Shown in pieces: positions 14,471 to 14,472 of a stretch of 14,472 nucleotides of DNA (the stretch's first letter is position 1; every line of letters starts with the position of its first letter). The notes below the pieces were generated by a model. The model saw only the letters and a list, made by a program, of their open reading frames with translations. It did not search any database and was not told the DNA's origin. The DNA comes from a bacterium Ga0077546 (lineage in GTDB: Bacteria; Cyanobacteriota; Vampirovibrionia; Obscuribacterales; Obscuribacteraceae): NCBI GenBank assembly GCA_001464165.1, contig LNEX01000137.1:1-14472 (forward strand), in the 5' to 3' direction. A program made the position numbers and the translations under genes.

Positions 14471-14472
14471 GC
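14460..14472 (+). CDS. Start of the next gene, probably an SbcC-like ATPase (partial)
   Basis: Only MWVE and one further base are in the window. The ATG overlaps the last 11 bases of the SbcD-like gene, a common arrangement for sbcD-sbcC pairs. SbcC/Rad50-like ATPases often begin M-W-(I/V)-E before their first strand and Walker A. The identity is inference from these four residues and the neighbour. Confidence 0.45.

Overview
The window looks like chromosomal DNA of moderate GC from a bacterium with a Gram-negative type of envelope. My best guess is the non-photosynthetic cyanobacterial sister lineage (Vampirovibrionia/Melainabacteria, Obscuribacterales-like). The guess rests on the gene mix: membrane-tethered Ser/Thr kinases with an HRDFTPDN-type loop, several exported repeat proteins, a PATAN-domain protein and a TrbI-like exported protein. 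It also rests on the apparent use of GTG and TTG starts. This is inference from style; there is no rRNA or other marker gene here. I saw no phage, transposase, CRISPR or tRNA sequence.

Layout. A plus-strand block (1-5201) holds the 3' part of pgk, an exported TPR metalloprotease, two tandem membrane-anchored kinases and a 79-residue orphan protein. It ends in two hairpins (5229-5315), the second a perfect 20-bp inverted repeat that can serve both strands. A minus-strand block (5355-7869) holds a helical-module protein with a good sigma70-type promoter far upstream, and an exported TrbI-like protein whose 3' domain lies in another frame. A second plus-strand block starts at 8013 with a PATAN (DUF4388) protein. 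It continues with a close-packed group: a secreted leucine-rich-repeat-variant (LRV) protein, a PcaF/PaaJ-type thiolase, an SbcD-like protein, and the first codons of what is probably an SbcC-like ATPase overlapping it.

How the genes may work together. pgk (glycolysis) and the thiolase (acyl-CoA metabolism) are ordinary metabolic genes. The rest suggests envelope and signalling work: two paralogous kinases facing the cytoplasm, three exported proteins (metalloprotease, TrbI-like, LRV), and two proteins with helical modules resembling the N-terminal domain of type II secretion ATPases. The most unusual item is the SbcD-like protein. It keeps the fold signature but has lost most of the metal-binding residues of the calcineurin-like phosphoesterase family, while still overlapping a probable SbcC-like partner gene. 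The second point of note is the apparent single-base frameshift at 6987 that splits the TrbI-like gene.
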